From Lachnospiraceae bacterium (GTDB taxonomy: Bacteria > Bacillota > Clostridia > Lachnospirales > Lachnospiraceae): DNA of 48,728 bases. The position numbers and the translations under genes are program-made. The notes beneath the pieces are model-generated. The model was not told the DNA's origin. It worked only from the letters and a program-made list of their open reading frames with translations, and made no database searches. Below are positions 16,207 to 25,625 of this stretch, piece after piece (position 1 is the first letter of the stretch; each line of letters begins with the position of its first letter). The stretch covers positions 1-48,728 of the forward strand of contig JAFUFI010000030.1 in the NCBI GenBank assembly GCA_017469945.1, written 5' to 3'.

Positions 16207-18357
16207 ATGAAGGGATTAAGAAGGAAGATTTTATCGTTCTTTACCACATTGGCAATGACGGTAGGGCTGGTTTTAAGTGTTTACAGTCCATTGAATTCGT
16301 TTGCAGTCAGTCGGGTCTTGTCATTTGACGGGTTTGACTTAAACAATCCGGGGGTAATTACCTATCAGGTTGATAACAATACAAAGAATGTTGCTGTAAC
16401 GCTTAACACATCCGGTGAAAATCCTGTGGTAAATCCGAGCTCGGGAACAGTAGCTATTACCGGCGACTCGGTTAGTGCCGTAATGACATTGCTGCAGAGC
16501 GCGATCACCAATATAGATCTGACCAATTATAATTCTTCGGATCATGAAATGGTATTATTTGCAAGCGATGGTTTTACGGGTCATTTGACCTATAATGCGG
16601 GAACCTTTACTTGTGATGCCGACGGTTTCCCGAGTAGCGAAAATCTTACTTTTGCGATAAGGGATAAGAATAATGGTGGTGGAGGCAACGGCGGAAATCC
16701 TCCCGGAGGCTCTAATACTGCGACCATTAATATGAGCAGCACATCCGGATCTTGGATTGGCAAACCTGCAGCAAGAGTGAATGAATACAGATACCGTGCA
16801 GACGAAGAAACCATCGATTGGGATTACGAAACAGATAATTCCTACAGGTATTGCATTGTTTCAATCGATAACGGCCAGAGAGCGGACTTTTTTGATAGCG
16901 CTACCGGAACGGTTAGGTTTAACCCGGACCCGAATGATACGACCCATGTAGACGTTACGATCGCACACAACTGGGCATATAAGGTCGATTCCATTAGGAT
17001 AAATAACGTTGATTATACGAGCAGTGTTCCGAATGTTTCTGACAGAGCTACTTTCCTTCAGTATTTTTCTTTCAGGTACAGGGATCAGGATGTATCATAT
17101 ACTATACCGGATGTGGCGGTTACTCCTGACGGAGACGGAAATATAACGCTTAATATAGTTGCAAATCTCCGTCCTATTGATATAGATGAGTGCTTTATCG
17201 GAAACTTCCTTTGGTGGGAGGACAGAAGCGGAGACAGCGAAATTAGTCTTATCAGAGTGGAGTATCCGGATTATCTTGGAAGTACGGTGTTTGGCGAAGC
17301 TATTATAGCCGCTGAATCGAGGCTTGAGAGAAATCAGAAAACAGCCCAGTATCTGACTTACGGCGTTGAAAACGGACAGGGTGAAATGGTACTTCCTGTA
17401 GGAAGTAAGGTTACTATGAGGGTTGCACCAAGGTTTGGATTCCAGGTCAATGAATTTACTATTAACGGAACGCCTTTGGCCTCCGGTCAATTCAGCCCTG
17501 AGAATAATATAGCGGAGTTCACATTTACAATCACTCCCGCGAATTTCCATCTCGGTGCTAACGTTGAATCCGTGAACAATGAAGTAAACACGGATACAGC
17601 CACGGGTATTTATGCCGGTGATGTACAGATCGGCGATGGGGATAATTCGATGACAATGGGTAGCGCGCTCCTCGAAGTTGAGGACGTTGCCGTTAGCGGA
17701 GAGCAGGCTGCTTCCTTCGAAGCGGCAGCCGGTGACTATACTGTAGAGAACTACGTAGATATTTCCCTATACAACAAGATAAACAAGGGAAGCGCCGATA
17801 ATGCATGGATCACACAGGTCAGCAATCTGGAAAGACCTGCTACCATAGCCTTCGGACTTGACGCAGACGTATCAAATAAAGTTGTATTGATCGTACACGA
17901 GCGTGCGGACGGCACATATGAGACGATACCGACGAGATATATTCCCGGCGATAATGCGATCGTATTTGAAACAACGAGCTTTTCAAATTACGCGATAGCA
18001 ATGAAGGATGGAACTCCCGAGCTGTTTTTTGCTCCCGATGACAGTGACAACGGCGCAGACGGCGGGGATAGCGGTAACAATACATATGAGGGTGATCTTG
18101 ATACGGTAGCTTCTGTATTTGACAGCCTACCTGCAGACAGCGATGCGGTTATCAGGTTTAACGAGGGAAATGCATTACCTCAGAACGTGATGCTGGCTCT
18201 TTCAAAACATCCAAACGCAAAACTCGAGTTTTGGTTCATCTACGAAGATAAAGAGTATTTCGTCGTTGTAACGGGTAAGAAAATGGCAGAATTATACGAC
18301 GAAAATATTCCCTGGTACGGACCGCTTTGGCTTAATCAATACTTTGGAGCTCAATAA
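16207..18357 (+). CDS. Large secreted protein with Gly-rich linker and bacterial repeat-like region
   Basis: A 716-aa exported protein. A signal peptide (about residues 1-34, ending LNSFA) is followed by a beta-rich region, a Gly/Asn/Pro-rich linker near 157-172, and further beta-rich modules. One of these, around GSKVTMRVAPRFGFQVNEF, resembles the Flg_new-type bacterial repeat. A shorter acidic linker precedes a compact C-terminal domain that may pack as a small alpha/beta unit. No LPxTG motif or C-terminal membrane helix is present, so attachment to the wall is unclear. The ATG at 16207 is preferred over a GTG at 16198 because AAGAGGTG precedes it. It may be an adhesin or surface scaffold; function is unknown. 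Confidence 0.75.
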   Translation: MKGLRRKILSFFTTLAMTVGLVLSVYSPLNSFAVSRVLSFDGFDLNNPGVITYQVDNNTKNVAVTLNTSGENPVVNPSSGTVAITGDSVSAVMTLLQSAITNIDLTNYNSSDHEMVLFASDGFTGHLTYNAGTFTCDADGFPSSENLTFAIRDKNNGGGGNGGNPPGGSNTATINMSSTSGSWIGKPAARVNEYRYRADEETIDWDYETDNSYRYCIVSIDNGQRADFFDSATGTVRFNPDPNDTTHVDVTIAHNWAYKVDSIRINNVDYTSSVPNVSDRATFLQYFSFRYRDQDVSYTIPDVAVTPDGDGNITLNIVANLRPIDIDECFIGNFLWWEDRSGDSEISLIRVEYPDYLGSTVFGEAIIAAESRLERNQKTAQYLTYGVENGQGEMVLPVGSKVTMRVAPRFGFQVNEFTINGTPLASGQFSPENNIAEFTFTITPANFHLGANVESVNNEVNTDTATGIYAGDVQIGDGDNSMTMGSALLEVEDVAVSGEQAASFEAAAGDYTVENYVDISLYNKINKGSADNAWITQVSNLERPATIAFGLDADVSNKVVLIVHERADGTYETIPTRYIPGDNAIVFETTSFSNYAIAMKDGTPELFFAPDDSDNGADGGDSGNNTYEGDLDTVASVFDSLPADSDAVIRFNEGNALPQNVMLALSKHPNAKLEFWFIYEDKEYFVVVTGKKMAELYDENIPWYGPLWLNQYFGAQ

Positions 18358-18367
18358 AAAATTTTAT

Positions 18368-18403
18368 CTGCCGCCTGAGCAATCGGGCGGCAGAATTTGT
18401 TTG
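18368..18403 (+). terminator. Terminator after the secreted-protein gene
   Basis: CTGCCGCC (18368-18375) pairs perfectly with GGCGGCAG (18386-18393) around a 10-base loop, followed by AATTTGTTTG. Its T-rich tail runs into the -35 box of the next promoter, so the two signals abut. Confidence 0.85.
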
Positions 18404-18429
18404 ACTATATTGAATAGGAATCCTATAAT
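18401..18429 (+). promoter_or_regulatory. Strong promoter placing +1 at the ATG of the EAL gene
   Basis: TTGACT (18401-18406), a 17-bp spacer and a perfect TATAAT (18424-18429) are followed by only six bases before ATG at 18436. Transcription would start at or next to the start codon, and no Shine-Dalgarno sequence is present, so the message looks leaderless. Confidence 0.75.
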
Positions 18430-18435
18430 TGTTTT

Positions 18436-21120
18436 ATGAGTAATGTCATTGGAGTATGTGTTACAAGAATACAGGGAGAAATGTGCAGAACGTTTCTCGG
18501 CAGTCTCTTAAAGAGCGCAAAGAAAGCGGGTTACAGAGTCTGCGTCTTTCAGAGTGTGTATGACTTTGATGAGGAAGGTGAATCAGGGGCAGCCTTTGTT
18601 TTTGATGCAATTCCTTATGAGAATTTGTGCGCACTTATTATTTTGCATGATACTATTTATGACAAAGAACTCAAGGCACGTATTATTCATAATGCGATAA
18701 AAGCAGGGCTGCCCGTTATAATCGCCAGAGATGAGTATCCCGGATGCTATGGCCTCGTGGGGACGTACGAAAAAGAGTATGAGAAACTCGTTTCAGAGGT
18801 TCTTAAGAAAAACAGCATTGACGATGTGTTCTACATCGGAGGACGCCGTAATTCTGGAGTTGATTCCAGGCGCCGAATTGAAATATTCCGAAAAGTTTGC
18901 AAAGAATTAAACATAGCCTTCGACGATTCAAAAATAGGTTACGGAGAATACTACGAAGTTCCTACATACAAAATCGTTGACGGATTACTTGAGGGAGGCA
19001 GAAAGCCGCCGAGAGCCATTTTTTGCGCCAATGATATAATGGCGCTTGCTGTTATAGAAAGACTTAAGCAAAGAGGGTACGATGTGCCGGGAGATACCGT
19101 GGTTGTGGGATTTGACGGGCTTGAGAGCGCGAGATTTTCATCGCCTGCCCTTACAACCTGCGCCGAAAGTATGGATATTGTTTCAGGGCTTGCCGTAGAG
19201 GTTATAGAAAAGGCCCTTAGAAGGGAAATTGCTCCTAAAACATTTAATTATGATTTCTTCCCGGTTTACGCCGCTTCGGCCGGATTTGACGGAAACGGAA
19301 TCGGCGAAAATTCCTCTGCGGGGGAGATATTTAAGAGGTTCAGGCTTGATGATTCAGATGAGGAAGCATGCAATGCCTGGATCGATAATCTGCTTTCTCA
19401 GCAGGATTTTGATCATTTGAATGCTTCTATTCCCAGAATCCTTGTGAAGGGCAGGGAAGTACTTGTGCGCCCGGAGGCATATTGGAAATTCAGCAGAGGA
19501 GAAGAGGCGGAAAAACTGCCGGAGAGAGTTATCTCGTATGCTTATGACGACGAAGGAATAATGGCAATCAAGGAGTGCAATTTAAAGTCTTCTATGATAG
19601 AATGCCTTGTTTCCTGCAAAGAAGATGAGATGGTGGTCTTTTCGGCTATCTCAGTGCATAACATAGTTTACGGAATCGCTGTGGACAGAACATCTGACCC
19701 GCTTAACGAGGGCGGACGTTTAAACAGATTTGTCATCACACTTAACAGAGGACTCTCCATTGCTGTAAGCGGAGAAAGGCAGCTGTACCTTGCCGAAAAG
19801 ATAAACAGGAGCCGTTACACCGATCCTCTTACCGAGATGCTAAACTATGACGGTGCCAGCCGCTGGTACAAAAACTATGTCAGTGATGAGATTGCGAAGC
19901 AGTCCTATATGCTTATAGGGGTGTACTCGCTTATTTCCTACGCAAGGATCCTGAATGAATACGGTGCGGATTTCCTTGAGACATGCCTTAAGTATGTGGC
20001 TTCGACATTAAAAGAGATGAATCCGGACAATACGATGATCGCACGTATATCCTCGGACAGCTTCGTTGTGGGTTATATTTTCGAAAATGAACATAACTCA
20101 TCAAGGGAGATAGAGGTTACCATCAACAACTTCTTTACTGCGGTTGAAACCAAGAGAACGGAAGGCCCCGACTGGGATATCCTCGAGGTCAGCTGCGGAT
20201 ATGTCTCTGACGAGCTTGAGGATAATGACAGCTTTGAGGGCTATATCAATGCCGCTCTGGCGACTCTTTACAGAAACCGCGCTGCAGTTCAGAGAAAGAC
20301 TGCCCAGATAGAGAAAATCGGGGCAGGAAAAGCGCTTTTGGATTATAGACGCAGGCTTATATCACTTATACAGGATGATCGTTTCATCTATCACTTCCAG
20401 CCCATTGTCAGTGCAATTAGCGGTGAGATAGTAGCCTACGAAGCCCTTATGAGGACTGATGAGACTGTCGGAATGACCCCACTTGAAGCGCTTAATGCAA
20501 TGGAGATGTTCGATAAGTACGCCGATATGGAGCGCTGTACGTTTACACATATTCTCAGACGCATCAGAAGTCAGATAAATGATTTTGACGGAAAGAAGAT
20601 ATTTATAAACACAATTCCCGGACATTTCCTCACAAAGGTAGAAGTCAGAAATCTAAGGGAGGAGTTCGGAGACCTCCTTAAGAGAGTCACGATCGAGCTT
20701 ACCGAATCTCAGACAGCCGACAAAAAAGAGATTGAGGCAATCAGGCACTTTGCCGGGGAAGATTGTTTAAATGATATAGCTGTTGATGACTACGGAACAG
20801 GACACTCCAATATCGTTAACCTCCTTGAGTACAGACCTCAGATCGTTAAGGTTGACAGGTATCTTATAAGCAATATCCAAAATGACAGAAACAAGCAGAT
20901 GTTTGTTAAAACGTTGATCGAGTTTGCTAAGGATGCGAATATACAGGTGCTGGCCGAGGGAGTTGAGACTTCGGAGGAACTTAAGTGTGTCATAGAGCTT
21001 GGAGTAGGTCTGATTCAGGGCTACTACACAGCCAGACCCGCATTTGAGGTAATAGAAAGGATTCCCGCCGAGATTTCGGAGGAAATAAAGCGGATCAATC
21101 AGGAAAAGAGCAGTAAGTAA
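18436..21120 (+). CDS. LacI-type sensor / degenerate GGDEF / EAL c-di-GMP phosphodiesterase
   Basis: An 894-aa soluble signalling protein. Residues 1 to about 285 form a LacI/periplasmic-binding fold without any HTH, likely a cytoplasmic ligand sensor. After a linker, a GGDEF-like domain has SSDSF (539-543) at the active-site position, so it should not make c-di-GMP. The EAL domain is complete: E669-A-L, N725, E754, DDYGTG at 784-789, K805, E841 and Q861. It should therefore hydrolyse c-di-GMP to pGpG under control of the sensor, possibly with GTP bound at the inactive GGDEF. No membrane segment is present. The start is fixed by the fold (IGVCVTR begins at residue 5) and the promoter position. 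Confidence 0.92.
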   Translation: MSNVIGVCVTRIQGEMCRTFLGSLLKSAKKAGYRVCVFQSVYDFDEEGESGAAFVFDAIPYENLCALIILHDTIYDKELKARIIHNAIKAGLPVIIARDEYPGCYGLVGTYEKEYEKLVSEVLKKNSIDDVFYIGGRRNSGVDSRRRIEIFRKVCKELNIAFDDSKIGYGEYYEVPTYKIVDGLLEGGRKPPRAIFCANDIMALAVIERLKQRGYDVPGDTVVVGFDGLESARFSSPALTTCAESMDIVSGLAVEVIEKALRREIAPKTFNYDFFPVYAASAGFDGNGIGENSSAGEIFKRFRLDDSDEEACNAWIDNLLSQQDFDHLNASIPRILVKGREVLVRPEAYWKFSRGEEAEKLPERVISYAYDDEGIMAIKECNLKSSMIECLVSCKEDEMVVFSAISVHNIVYGIAVDRTSDPLNEGGRLNRFVITLNRGLSIAVSGERQLYLAEKINRSRYTDPLTEMLNYDGASRWYKNYVSDEIAKQSYMLIGVYSLISYARILNEYGADFLETCLKYVASTLKEMNPDNTMIARISSDSFVVGYIFENEHNSSREIEVTINNFFTAVETKRTEGPDWDILEVSCGYVSDELEDNDSFEGYINAALATLYRNRAAVQRKTAQIEKIGAGKALLDYRRRLISLIQDDRFIYHFQPIVSAISGEIVAYEALMRTDETVGMTPLEALNAMEMFDKYADMERCTFTHILRRIRSQINDFDGKKIFINTIPGHFLTKVEVRNLREEFGDLLKRVTIELTESQTADKKEIEAIRHFAGEDCLNDIAVDDYGTGHSNIVNLLEYRPQIVKVDRYLISNIQNDRNKQMFVKTLIEFAKDANIQVLAEGVETSEELKCVIELGVGLIQGYYTARPAFEVIERIPAEISEEIKRINQEKSSK

Positions 21121-21122
21121 AT

Positions 21123-21782
21123 ATGCTTAGACAGGAAAAGCTTGAAGAAATAACTGACGGGCGAAGATATGGTATAAATGATATGGTTAGGGCTGATGCA
21201 GGTGGATGCAAAGGCTGTAGCAAATGCTGTGAGACCATGACAAATACCATTATTCTTAGCCCGCTCGATGTTTATAGGATAGAAAGACAGACGGGCAAGT
21301 CTTTCAATGAACTGCTTGATGGTCATATTGAACTTAATATGGCTGACGGCCTTATATTACCCAATATAAAAGCAAACAAAAACGGGTGCAATTTTTTGTC
21401 GGAAGATAAAAGATGTACCATACACAGCGAGCGTCCGGACTTTTGCAGACTATTTCCCCTGGGCAGGCTGTACGAGGATGAGGGTTTCTCGTATATCCTT
21501 CAGGTGGGGCAGTGTGACAAGGCGCTTAGCAAGGTAAAGGTTAAAAAATGGATTGATACGCCCAGTCTTAAGGAGCATGATGAATTTGTCCTTAAGTGGC
21601 ACGGAATAATAAAAAAAGCGGGAGCAAAATCCGCGGCAGCAGGTGATGACGAACGTAAAAAGATCGTTATGGGGCTGCTTAATGAGTTTTACATGACTCC
21701 CTATAGGGATTTTTATCCTGAGTTTTTTGAAAGAGCAAATAAGTACGAAATGGAAATTGCAAGATGGCTTTTGACGGAATAA
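21123..21782 (+). CDS. YkgJ-family cysteine cluster protein
   Basis: A 219-aa protein with the YkgJ metal-binding cysteine pattern: GCKGCSKCC near residues 29-37, then CNFL, RCTIHSERPDFCRLFPLG and a late VGQC. Such proteins are thought to bind zinc or iron-sulfur and their role is unknown. It starts two bases after the phosphodiesterase stop and overlaps rqcH by 19 bases, so the three genes form one transcription unit. Confidence 0.85.
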   Translation: MLRQEKLEEITDGRRYGINDMVRADAGGCKGCSKCCETMTNTIILSPLDVYRIERQTGKSFNELLDGHIELNMADGLILPNIKANKNGCNFLSEDKRCTIHSERPDFCRLFPLGRLYEDEGFSYILQVGQCDKALSKVKVKKWIDTPSLKEHDEFVLKWHGIIKKAGAKSAAAGDDERKKIVMGLLNEFYMTPYRDFYPEFFERANKYEMEIARWLLTE

Positions 21783-23539
21783 CAATGGCGGCTCTTGTAA
21801 AAGAGCTGGACAATAAAATAACAGACGGTAGGATTAGCAAAATAGCTCAGCCGGAAGCGGATGAGCTTATTCTTACGATTCATACCGGGGAGGGAAACCT
21901 TAAGCTTCTTATATCTGCGGACGCTTCATTACCCCTGGCTTATCTTACGGAAAACAACAAGCAGGGTCCGCTTACGGCTCCAAATTTTTGTATGCTTCTT
22001 CGTAAGCATATCCAGGGCGGAAGGATCGTTTCGGTAACTCAGCCCGGACTTGAGAGAATTATGATCACGGAGATCGAGCATCTTGACGAGATGGGAGATC
22101 TTTGCAGAAAAAAGCTGATCTTTGAGCTGATGGGCAAGCACAGCAATATAATCTTTACGGATTCCGAAGGCAAGATAATAGACAGTATCAAGAGAATATC
22201 TTTTGCCATCAGCAGTGTCAGAGAAGTACTTCCCGGAAGGGATTATGTTTTACCGCCCTCCCAGGATAAAGAGGAGCTTTTGGATTTTTGTGATGGTTCT
22301 GCTATAGAAAAAGGAACTTCAGCAGGAGATGTACTCGAGGCGCTGAATCCTGCTAAGCCCGCCTTTAAGGCGATATATGGGGGCCTAAAAGGGATTTCTC
22401 CCCTTATGGCAAATGAAATCTGTTTCCGTGCGGGGGCTGATCCCGATATGCCTTTGTCGGAGCTTAGCGGGGCGGTGAAGGATGCCCTCAGAGAAAACCT
22501 TATGGGATTGGCAGGTGCGATTAAACGAGGGGAGTATTCTCCATGTATCGTATATGAGAATAAGCTTCCTGCAGAGTATTCGGCTATAGGGCTTACCATG
22601 TACGGAAGTGGCGCCGATATACGCCCTGTAGCATCGATCTCCGCGCTTTTGGAGCAGTTTTACAGGGAGAAAAATATATCTGTCAGGATCAGACAAAGAT
22701 CGGCAGATCTAAGGCATCTTGTTCAAGTAGCTTTGGAGAGAAATGTTAAGAAGCTGGATCTTCAGATGAAACAGCTCAAAGATACAGAAGACAGAGATAA
22801 AAACAGGCTTTACGGTGAACTGCTTACCGCATACGCCTACCAGATAGATAACGGATGTGATTTTGCTGAAGTAGACAATTATTACACCGGTGAAAAGATC
22901 CGTATACCAATGGATAAAAACCTGTCTCCATCGGAAAACGCAAAGAGATATTTTGATAAGTACGGAAAGCAAAAAAGGACCTTCGAGCATTTGACCGATC
23001 TTATAGAAGAGGCTAAAGCCGACATCGAGCATTTAAGATCCATACAGACCGCTCTTGATATTGCCCTGGCTGAGGAAGACCTTGTGCAGATCCGCCTTGA
23101 ACTGGAAGAGGGAGGATATGTTAAAAAGAGTTCCTCCAAGGGGAAAAAGGCAAAGATCACAAGCAAACCGTTCCACTACATTTCTTCGGACGGATACGAT
23201 ATCTACGTTGGAAAGAATAACTTCCAAAACGATGAGCTGACATTTAAGTTTGCTAACGGCGGTGACTGGTGGTTCCATGCGAAAAAGATTCCGGGTTCAC
23301 ATGTCGTGCTGAAAGTAAAACAGGGGGAAGAAGTGCCGGACAGAGCTTTTGAGGAGGCTGCAAAGCTTGCTGCTTTCTACTCTTCTGGAAGAGAGTACGA
23401 TAAGGTAGAGATAGATTACGTTCGTAAAAAAGAGGTTAAAAAGCCAAGCGGAGCAAAACCGGGATTTGTTGTATATTACACAAATTATTCTATGACCACG
23501 GATACGGATATTTCCTCTCTCAGACAATTCGAGCAGTAA
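21764..23539 (+). CDS. rqcH: Rqc2-homolog RqcH, NFACT ribosome quality control factor
   Basis: A 591-aa NFACT protein. The N-terminal NFACT-N domain begins MAFDGITMAALVKEL; central helical and coiled-coil regions span about 310-430; the NFACT-R domain includes GYDIYVGKNNFQNDELT and DWWFHAKKIPGSHV. In Bacillus subtilis RqcH binds split 50S subunits with stalled peptidyl-tRNA and adds C-terminal alanine tails for degradation; older annotation calls it fibronectin-binding protein. The length is usual for the family. Its start lies inside the YkgJ gene, with GGAAATTG upstream. Confidence 0.93.
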   Translation: MAFDGITMAALVKELDNKITDGRISKIAQPEADELILTIHTGEGNLKLLISADASLPLAYLTENNKQGPLTAPNFCMLLRKHIQGGRIVSVTQPGLERIMITEIEHLDEMGDLCRKKLIFELMGKHSNIIFTDSEGKIIDSIKRISFAISSVREVLPGRDYVLPPSQDKEELLDFCDGSAIEKGTSAGDVLEALNPAKPAFKAIYGGLKGISPLMANEICFRAGADPDMPLSELSGAVKDALRENLMGLAGAIKRGEYSPCIVYENKLPAEYSAIGLTMYGSGADIRPVASISALLEQFYREKNISVRIRQRSADLRHLVQVALERNVKKLDLQMKQLKDTEDRDKNRLYGELLTAYAYQIDNGCDFAEVDNYYTGEKIRIPMDKNLSPSENAKRYFDKYGKQKRTFEHLTDLIEEAKADIEHLRSIQTALDIALAEEDLVQIRLELEEGGYVKKSSSKGKKAKITSKPFHYISSDGYDIYVGKNNFQNDELTFKFANGGDWWFHAKKIPGSHVVLKVKQGEEVPDRAFEEAAKLAAFYSSGREYDKVEIDYVRKKEVKKPSGAKPGFVVYYTNYSMTTDTDISSLRQFEQ

Positions 23540-23621
23540 AATGCTGCGGACCTTGATGGGGAAGCCGGTACGTGTAAAGAAGCCCTTTAAAACTAAAGTT
23601 AAAAAATGGAATCAGTGTCAT

Positions 23622-23656
23622 AAAAGCCGCCTGCAATGAATTGCAGACGGCTTTTT
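23622..23656. terminator. Bidirectional terminator between rqcH and the flippase
   Basis: AAAAGCCGCCTGCAA (23622-23636) pairs with TTGCAGACGGCTTTTT (23641-23656) across a TGAA loop with a single mismatch. Runs of A and T on both sides let it serve both converging genes. A 12-bp palindrome GACGACGTCGTC lies at 23685-23696 in the flippase 3' region. Confidence 0.88.
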
Positions 23657-23761
23657 GTGACATATATGCCAATTATTTAAAAACGACGACGTCGTCATAA
23701 TGGTTAACATAACTGCCAAGCCTCTCGGAGGGCAGGAAAACATAATTCGAAGAAAATTGCC

Positions 23762-25468
23762 TTATGTCAACAGATGAAGCTTCTTTGCAATCCTTACAAG
23801 AGCGGCTCCTTTAGGGAAAGCTTTAAGCTCCTCGGCGGTTACAGCCCTTACAAGGAGTAGGGCTACAAAGTAAACGGGGATCGCTACAATGATAGCCGGT
23901 ATTACAGAGAGCCTTGGAGATGATGTAAAGTGCAGGATCAATCTGTATACGCCGTAGGAGGCGCCTCCCATAATGCCGGAAGCAATAAAGGGAAGCAGAA
24001 AAGTACGGAGCATTTCCTGCTTGTAGCCTATGTGTTTTCTGACGGCAAGCTGGTTAAGAACAGCGATTATTGCTGAGTACAGGGTGCTTGATATTGCGAT
24101 GGAGAAAACGTCCAGGTCCGTAAGGAATAAAAGCGCTACTCCGACTCCGGTCTGTATCAACAAAGCGACACCTGCGTTTATGATAGGCGTGACAACTTTT
24201 CCCAGTCCCTGAAGGACGGAGCTGTTAAGTGTACTTAAGGCATAAAAGATAACCGAAAGAGAAAGAGCCATCAGCGAGTGCTTTGCAAGCGTAATATTTG
24301 GCAGCGTATTGGGATAAAGAAGAAGTGTTACCGGAGCTGCCAAAACAAAGAGTCCGACTGCGCAGGGTATTGAAATAAGCATAGTCGCCTTTACCGCAAG
24401 TCCTATCTTGTTCTTGGATTCTGCTATATCGTTTTTTGCTATGAGCTGGGCTATCTGAGGAATCATAGCGGCGGCCATAGCTGAAGCGAATGCTATGGGG
24501 ATATTGGATATCTTCATGGATTTTCCGGAAAAGATACCCCAATGGCTTGTTACCTCAACCATATCCAGATTACGGATAAGAGGGTAGAAAGAAGTAAACA
24601 GCTTATTGTTAACGGTTGATGCGAGATTGCTCATGGCTGTGGATAAAATAAAAGGTGTTACGATAAGCGTGATCATCTTGATGATGGATCCTGCGCTGTC
24701 CACGTTTTTATGGGTATCCGCTTGTATCATCTTTTTAAATCCGGGACGGACCTTCATATACGCAAAGAACATAAATATAAGGGCAATGACAACGCCGCTT
24801 CCCGTACCGAGAGCGCTTCCTATTGCTCCGCTTACGGCTTCGGCAATCTTTGCCTTTACTTCTGAGGAAATGGTTGAAACAGGAGCCATTCCGAGGAAAG
24901 AGTGCATCTGCGCATATCTTATAAAAAGGTATGCCGCGCCTACGCTCACGAGGGCATTGGCAATCTGCTCCAGAATCTGGGATACGGATGTGGGCACCAT
25001 ATTTTTATGGGCCTGGAAATAGCCCCTTAGGACGCCGAGAATACCGTAGATAAAGATTGTGGGAGCAAATGTGCGAAGGACGGGAATGGCATCCGGCTCA
25101 ACAAAGAGTCCGGCGCCGAAGTAGAGAAATATACTGGCAATACCGCCGATAACAAGCACATATAACAGAGAACCGATAAAGAGTCTGTGGGCATTTTTGT
25201 ATTCACCGGCTCCGAGCTTACCCGCCATAACCTTGGAGATGGCGGAGGGGATGCTGTAAGATGATACCAAAAGGATTATTGTATAGTAGTTATATGCGGA
25301 GGAATAGTAACCGAGACCAAGATCTCCGATAATAGCCGATAAGGGGCTTGTGTATAAAAGGCCGATGATACGGCTGATAAATCCGGCCGCGGCAAGTATA
25401 CCGGCCTGGGTTATAAAATTGTTTAAAGCGCCGCTTTTTGCAGGTGCGACATTTTTTCCGTTGCTCAT
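23762..25468 (-). CDS. MurJ/SpoVB-type polysaccharide or lipid II flippase
   Basis: A 568-aa MOP-superfamily exporter with about 14 membrane segments. It begins ALNNFITQAGILAAAGFISRIIGLLY, the MurJ/SpoVB/YtgP N-terminal pattern, and continues with SSYSIPSAISKVMAGKLGAGEYKNA and GVLRGYFQAHKNMVPT. Such proteins flip lipid-linked cell-wall precursors (lipid II) or other polyprenyl glycans across the membrane. No separate MurJ is in this window, so it may be the essential lipid II flippase, or a SpoVB-like paralogue. AAGGAAA precedes the ATG. Confidence 0.88.
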   Translation of the reverse strand: MSNGKNVAPAKSGALNNFITQAGILAAAGFISRIIGLLYTSPLSAIIGDLGLGYYSSAYNYYTIILLVSSYSIPSAISKVMAGKLGAGEYKNAHRLFIGSLLYVLVIGGIASIFLYFGAGLFVEPDAIPVLRTFAPTIFIYGILGVLRGYFQAHKNMVPTSVSQILEQIANALVSVGAAYLFIRYAQMHSFLGMAPVSTISSEVKAKIAEAVSGAIGSALGTGSGVVIALIFMFFAYMKVRPGFKKMIQADTHKNVDSAGSIIKMITLIVTPFILSTAMSNLASTVNNKLFTSFYPLIRNLDMVEVTSHWGIFSGKSMKISNIPIAFASAMAAAMIPQIAQLIAKNDIAESKNKIGLAVKATMLISIPCAVGLFVLAAPVTLLLYPNTLPNITLAKHSLMALSLSVIFYALSTLNSSVLQGLGKVVTPIINAGVALLIQTGVGVALLFLTDLDVFSIAISSTLYSAIIAVLNQLAVRKHIGYKQEMLRTFLLPFIASGIMGGASYGVYRLILHFTSSPRLSVIPAIIVAIPVYFVALLLVRAVTAEELKAFPKGAALVRIAKKLHLLT

Positions 25469-25489
25469 TATAAATATTTCCTTATTAAT

Positions 25490-25518
25490 AGTGTAAAATC
25501 TATTCCCATAAAGTCTAA
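25490..25518 (-). promoter_or_regulatory. Promoter of the MurJ/SpoVB-type gene
   Basis: Reading leftward, TTAGAC (25518-25513), a 17-bp spacer and TACACT (25495-25490) place the start about 15 bases before the ATG at 25468, leaving room for the AAGGAAA site. Confidence 0.5.
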
Positions 25519-25625
25519 CACGAATAGAAATAATCCGCTATTATTATTTAAGGAATTATGCTATTATAGTTATGTGTGCGATGATATTTTGCACAGGGGA
25601 TAGCATATATATTTGGAGGATTCTG

